Part shown: piece by piece, positions 6,709-8,115 of the stretch
Layout of the letters: each line of letters opens with the position of its first letter
Position numbering within the stretch: the first letter of the stretch is position 1
Position numbers and translations under genes: made by a program
Assembly: GCA_021785095.1 (NCBI GenBank)
Contig: JAJYGM010000430.1
Span: forward strand, 1-8,115
Direction of reading: 5' to 3'
DNA from: Actinomycetes bacterium
GTDB taxonomy: Bacteria; Actinomycetota; Acidimicrobiia; Acidimicrobiales; Bog-793
Length of the DNA: 8,115 bases
Notes under the pieces: model-generated
What the model was told of the DNA's origin: nothing
Databases searched by the model: none
What the model saw: the letters and a program-made list of their open reading frames with translations, nothing else

Positions 6709-6785
6709 GCCAGCAGAGCGCGCCACGACCGGGCACAAGGGCTGGGCCAGCTCGTCCTTGCGGAGCGACAGCGCGCTTTAGGTGA
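6705..6785 (+). CDS. 26-codon ORF, possible stump of a sixth cluster gene
   Basis: The start ATG overlaps the coupling-protein stop as ATGA. It is preceded by AGGAG (6694-6698) at a 6-nt spacing, as good an initiation site as any in the cluster. Yet the frame closes at TGA 6783-6785 after 26 residues, which are rich in Arg, Pro, Ala and Gly with no recognizable domain. The end overlaps the last codons of the convergent phoU. Either a downstream gene was truncated when the element boundary formed, or this is a fortuitous start. I cannot assign a function. Confidence 0.35.
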   Translation: MSQQSAPRPGTRAGPARPCGATARFR

Positions 6786-7602
6786 GCGTGCCCGCTGCTC
6801 CCTGGCGTAGTCGCAGGGGCACGTGGCGGGTCAGGTTGACGGCGTGGTCACCTAGTCGCTCATAGAACCGACCGAGCAACGCGAGCTCGATTGCCACTGG
6901 TATCGGGACAGATCCCTCCGCGATCTCGGCGATGAACTGCACGTGGAGGTCGTCCATCTCGTCGTCAAGGAGGTCGATCCTCTCGGTGCTGGCGAGGTGC
7001 TCCGCGTAGGCGTCCGCGGCCATCTTCCACATGTCACAGGCCACCTCGCCCATGCGCTCGATGTATCCGCGCATGCGTGCGGGTATCTCGGCCGGCAGGT
7101 TCCGGGTGGCGCGCTGCGCGACGTGCTCGGCAAGGTCGCCGCTTCGCTCGAGCTCGGGAATCATCGACAGCACCGAGAGCAACCACGTGGTCTCGGCAGG
7201 TGCGAGGCCGCCCGCCACGACGCGGTCATGGACAAGCTCCTGCAGCTCGACGTAGAGGTCGTCGAGCGCCACATCGTTGGCGACGAGAGCCCGGGCCCGC
7301 TCGCGGTCGCCGGTCAAGAGGGCGTGGGTGGCACCGGCGATCGCCTCCTCGACGATCGCGAACATCTGGATCATCCGCCGATGGATCTGCTGAACCAGAT
7401 CGGGCTGGTGGCTCAGCAGGGAGGAAGCTACTGCCGGCGGCTCGGGGGCCGCCTCGTTGCCTGGGCGTCCCCGCGGCTTCTTGCTACCAACCGAGGGGAC
7501 CTCGTTGGCGGGCGACTCCGCCGACGCGGCCGAGTCGCTCGGGCTTGCGACGTCATCGCGCTCGGGGTTTCCGGTCCCGATCGAAGAAAAGAGACGGCGC
7601 AC
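6778..7602 (-). CDS. phoU: PhoU phosphate-signalling protein with N-terminal extension
   Basis: 274 aa from GTG 7602. Two helical PhoU repeats are clear, with the conserved acidic metal-binding motifs ELERSGDLAEH (150-160) and ERLGDHAVN (248-256). By family knowledge PhoU links the Pst phosphate transporter to the SenX3/PhoR kinase and restrains the phosphate-starvation response. Residues 1 to about 65 form a disordered Pro/Ser/Ala-rich extension beginning RRLFSSIG, which typical PhoU of about 220 aa lack. The frame is open back to ATG 7764, but that start would run deep into the divergent putA-like gene. GTG 7602 lies 6 nt after a TACGGT box, consistent with a leaderless transcript. The gene is convergent with the conjugation cluster, only 69 bp from its last stop. 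The family is certain; the start is less so. Confidence 0.88.
   Translation of the reverse strand: MRRLFSSIGTGNPERDDVASPSDSAASAESPANEVPSVGSKKPRGRPGNEAAPEPPAVASSLLSHQPDLVQQIHRRMIQMFAIVEEAIAGATHALLTGDRERARALVANDVALDDLYVELQELVHDRVVAGGLAPAETTWLLSVLSMIPELERSGDLAEHVAQRATRNLPAEIPARMRGYIERMGEVACDMWKMAADAYAEHLASTERIDLLDDEMDDLHVQFIAEIAEGSVPIPVAIELALLGRFYERLGDHAVNLTRHVPLRLRQGAAGTLT
6782..6794 (+). repeat. Right copy of a 13-bp inverted repeat bracketing the T4SS module
   Basis: GTGAGCGTGCCCG, the inverted partner of 474-486. It covers the last sense codons of phoU and ends of the stump ORF, immediately outside the conjugation genes. Confidence 0.3.
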
Positions 7603-7607
7603 GGGAC

Positions 7608-7637
7608 AACCGTAGTGCTCCCCGGCGGGAAACGGTT
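7608..7637. repeat. Inverted repeat AACCGT-N18-ACGGTT between phoU and the putA-like gene
   Basis: Six-base perfect arms (7608-7613 and 7632-7637) lie in the short divergent intergenic gap. One arm overlaps the candidate phoU -10 box and the other sits at its -35 position, as an operator might. The arms are short, so chance is a real possibility. Confidence 0.3.
7609..7614 (-). promoter_or_regulatory. Candidate -10 box for leaderless phoU transcription
   Basis: On the minus strand, TACGGT (a TANNNT match) ends 6 nt before GTG 7602, the distance expected when transcription starts at the start codon. No good Shine-Dalgarno lies there: GGGGAG is about 15 nt upstream. No canonical -35 is seen. 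Confidence 0.35.
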
Positions 7638-7658
7638 CCTGCCCTTTTGGTATTTCGG

Positions 7659-8115
7659 GTGGCGGAGAAAGCAGCTTTCGCCGCGTTAGCCTTCGCTGAG
7701 GTGGCAACGCGTCGTCGCGCTCCAGCTGCGGTGGCAGAGCCGGACGAGGGCCGCGTGGTCGCATTGGCGACCACGATCGCGACCCTCGGAGGCAACACCA
7801 AAGTCCGCGCGTACAGCACCTCGCCGGTCGCGAGGCTCGTTATGGGTCTTGCAATGGCAAGGCCGGCATTCCAGACCCAGCTCTTCAGGTTCGTCGACGT
7901 GTTCCCCGCGATGCGCGACGACGCCGACACGGCGAGACACCTATCACAGTACTTCGCAGGCGGCGCCACGCCGGGTCTGCTCGCCAAGGCGGCGGCCGCT
8001 GCACCCGTGGTGCCCGGCGGCTCCCGAGCTGCTGCCCGTATTGCGCGCCGCGAGATATCCAAGATGGCAAGGCAGTTCATCATCGGTGCCACACCGGCAG
8101 AAGCGGAGATCGGAA
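7659..8115 (+). CDS. putA: Proline dehydrogenase, probably bifunctional PutA type (N-terminal part)
   Basis: 152 codons are visible, open to the right edge. Residues 71-99 (FQTQLFRFVDVFPAM, then RDDADTARHLSQYFAG) match, from memory, the segment near the start of the proline dehydrogenase region in actinobacterial PutA. A further match is EISKMARQFIIGATPAEAE near the edge. Such enzymes oxidize proline to pyrroline-5-carboxylate with FAD and, when bifunctional, on to glutamate with NAD. The catalytic barrel lies outside the window, so fusion to the aldehyde dehydrogenase domain is assumed. The start is uncertain. GTG 7659 gives the longest sensible reading; GTG 7701, with TAGCCT (7687-7692) 8 nt upstream, could be a leaderless start. 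It is divergent from phoU. Confidence 0.72.
   Translation, partial: MAEKAAFAALAFAEVATRRRAPAAVAEPDEGRVVALATTIATLGGNTKVRAYSTSPVARLVMGLAMARPAFQTQLFRFVDVFPAMRDDADTARHLSQYFAGGATPGLLAKAAAAAPVVPGGSRAAARIARREISKMARQFIIGATPAEAEIG
7754..7775 (+). repeat. Perfect 9-bp hairpin near the start of the putA-like gene
   Basis: CGTGGTCGC (7754-7762) and GCGACCACG (7767-7775) are exact reverse complements around the four-base loop ATTG. It lies at about codons 32-39 of the longest reading, or near the 5' end of the mRNA if a later start is used. Confidence 0.55.

Noticed and set aside
508..6765. Direct-repeat attachment sites flanking the module
   Set aside because: I compared the left gap with the 6709-6800 region and found only short imperfect matches such as CCAGCT-N-GTC; no convincing att pair and no tRNA gene is present.
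6709..6777. Possible terminator between the converging T4SS and phoU genes
   Set aside because: AGCGCGC (6717-6723) and GCGCGCT (6771-6777) can pair but across 47 nt, and the GCTG-GGC-CAGC hairpin inside has only four base pairs and no T-tract. Too weak to call.
6943..7689. 248-codon plus-strand open frame opposite phoU
   Set aside because: It mirrors the clear PhoU coding sequence and shows no domain of its own.
7553..8092. 179-codon minus-strand frame at the right end
   Set aside because: The plus strand here encodes recognizable PutA-type sequence; the minus reading is Ala/Arg/Ser-rich shadow and also overlaps the phoU start.

Overview
The window is GC-rich with the strong codon-position bias of an actinobacterium. 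The SenX3-like kinase, the SCO6880-type conjugation protein and the GTG starts all fit that phylum. Acidimicrobiia is possible but not demonstrated. No rRNA, tRNA, CRISPR array, integrase or transposase was seen.

Layout: (1) 1-495, minus strand: N-terminal part of a SenX3/PhoR-type sensor histidine kinase that runs off the left edge. (2) 496-664: a divergent intergenic region with an AT-rich island at about 541-602, holding promoter-like boxes and two short inverted repeats. (3) 665-6708, plus strand: a tightly packed five-gene type IV secretion (conjugation) core. It encodes a small two-helix membrane protein (DUF6112-like), a TrbL/VirB6-like polytopic channel protein, an SCO6880-family protein (membrane anchor plus VirB4 N-terminal-like part), a VirB4-like ATPase, and a VirD4/TraG coupling ATPase. 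The last four genes overlap one another. (4) 6705-6785: a well-initiated 26-codon ORF, which looks like the stump of a sixth gene. (5) 6778-7602, minus strand: phoU. (6) 7659-8115, plus strand: N-terminus of a PutA-type proline dehydrogenase, running off the right edge.

How the parts relate: the five plus-strand genes supply most of the inner-membrane and energy parts of an actinobacterial T4SS. No relaxase, cell-wall hydrolase, VirB8-like protein or recombinase is visible in the window. The module sits between phoU and a SenX3/PhoR-like kinase, both on the minus strand. These two are expected to work together in phosphate sensing, so the natural inference is that a conjugation module was inserted into a phoU-kinase locus and then either eroded or was kept as a secretion device. 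The main points for follow-up are this insertion context, a 10-bp tandem duplication that sets the C-terminus of the coupling protein, the stump ORF after it, a 13-bp inverted repeat bracketing the module, the bidirectional AT-rich control region, and a perfect 12-bp hairpin inside the SCO6880 gene.
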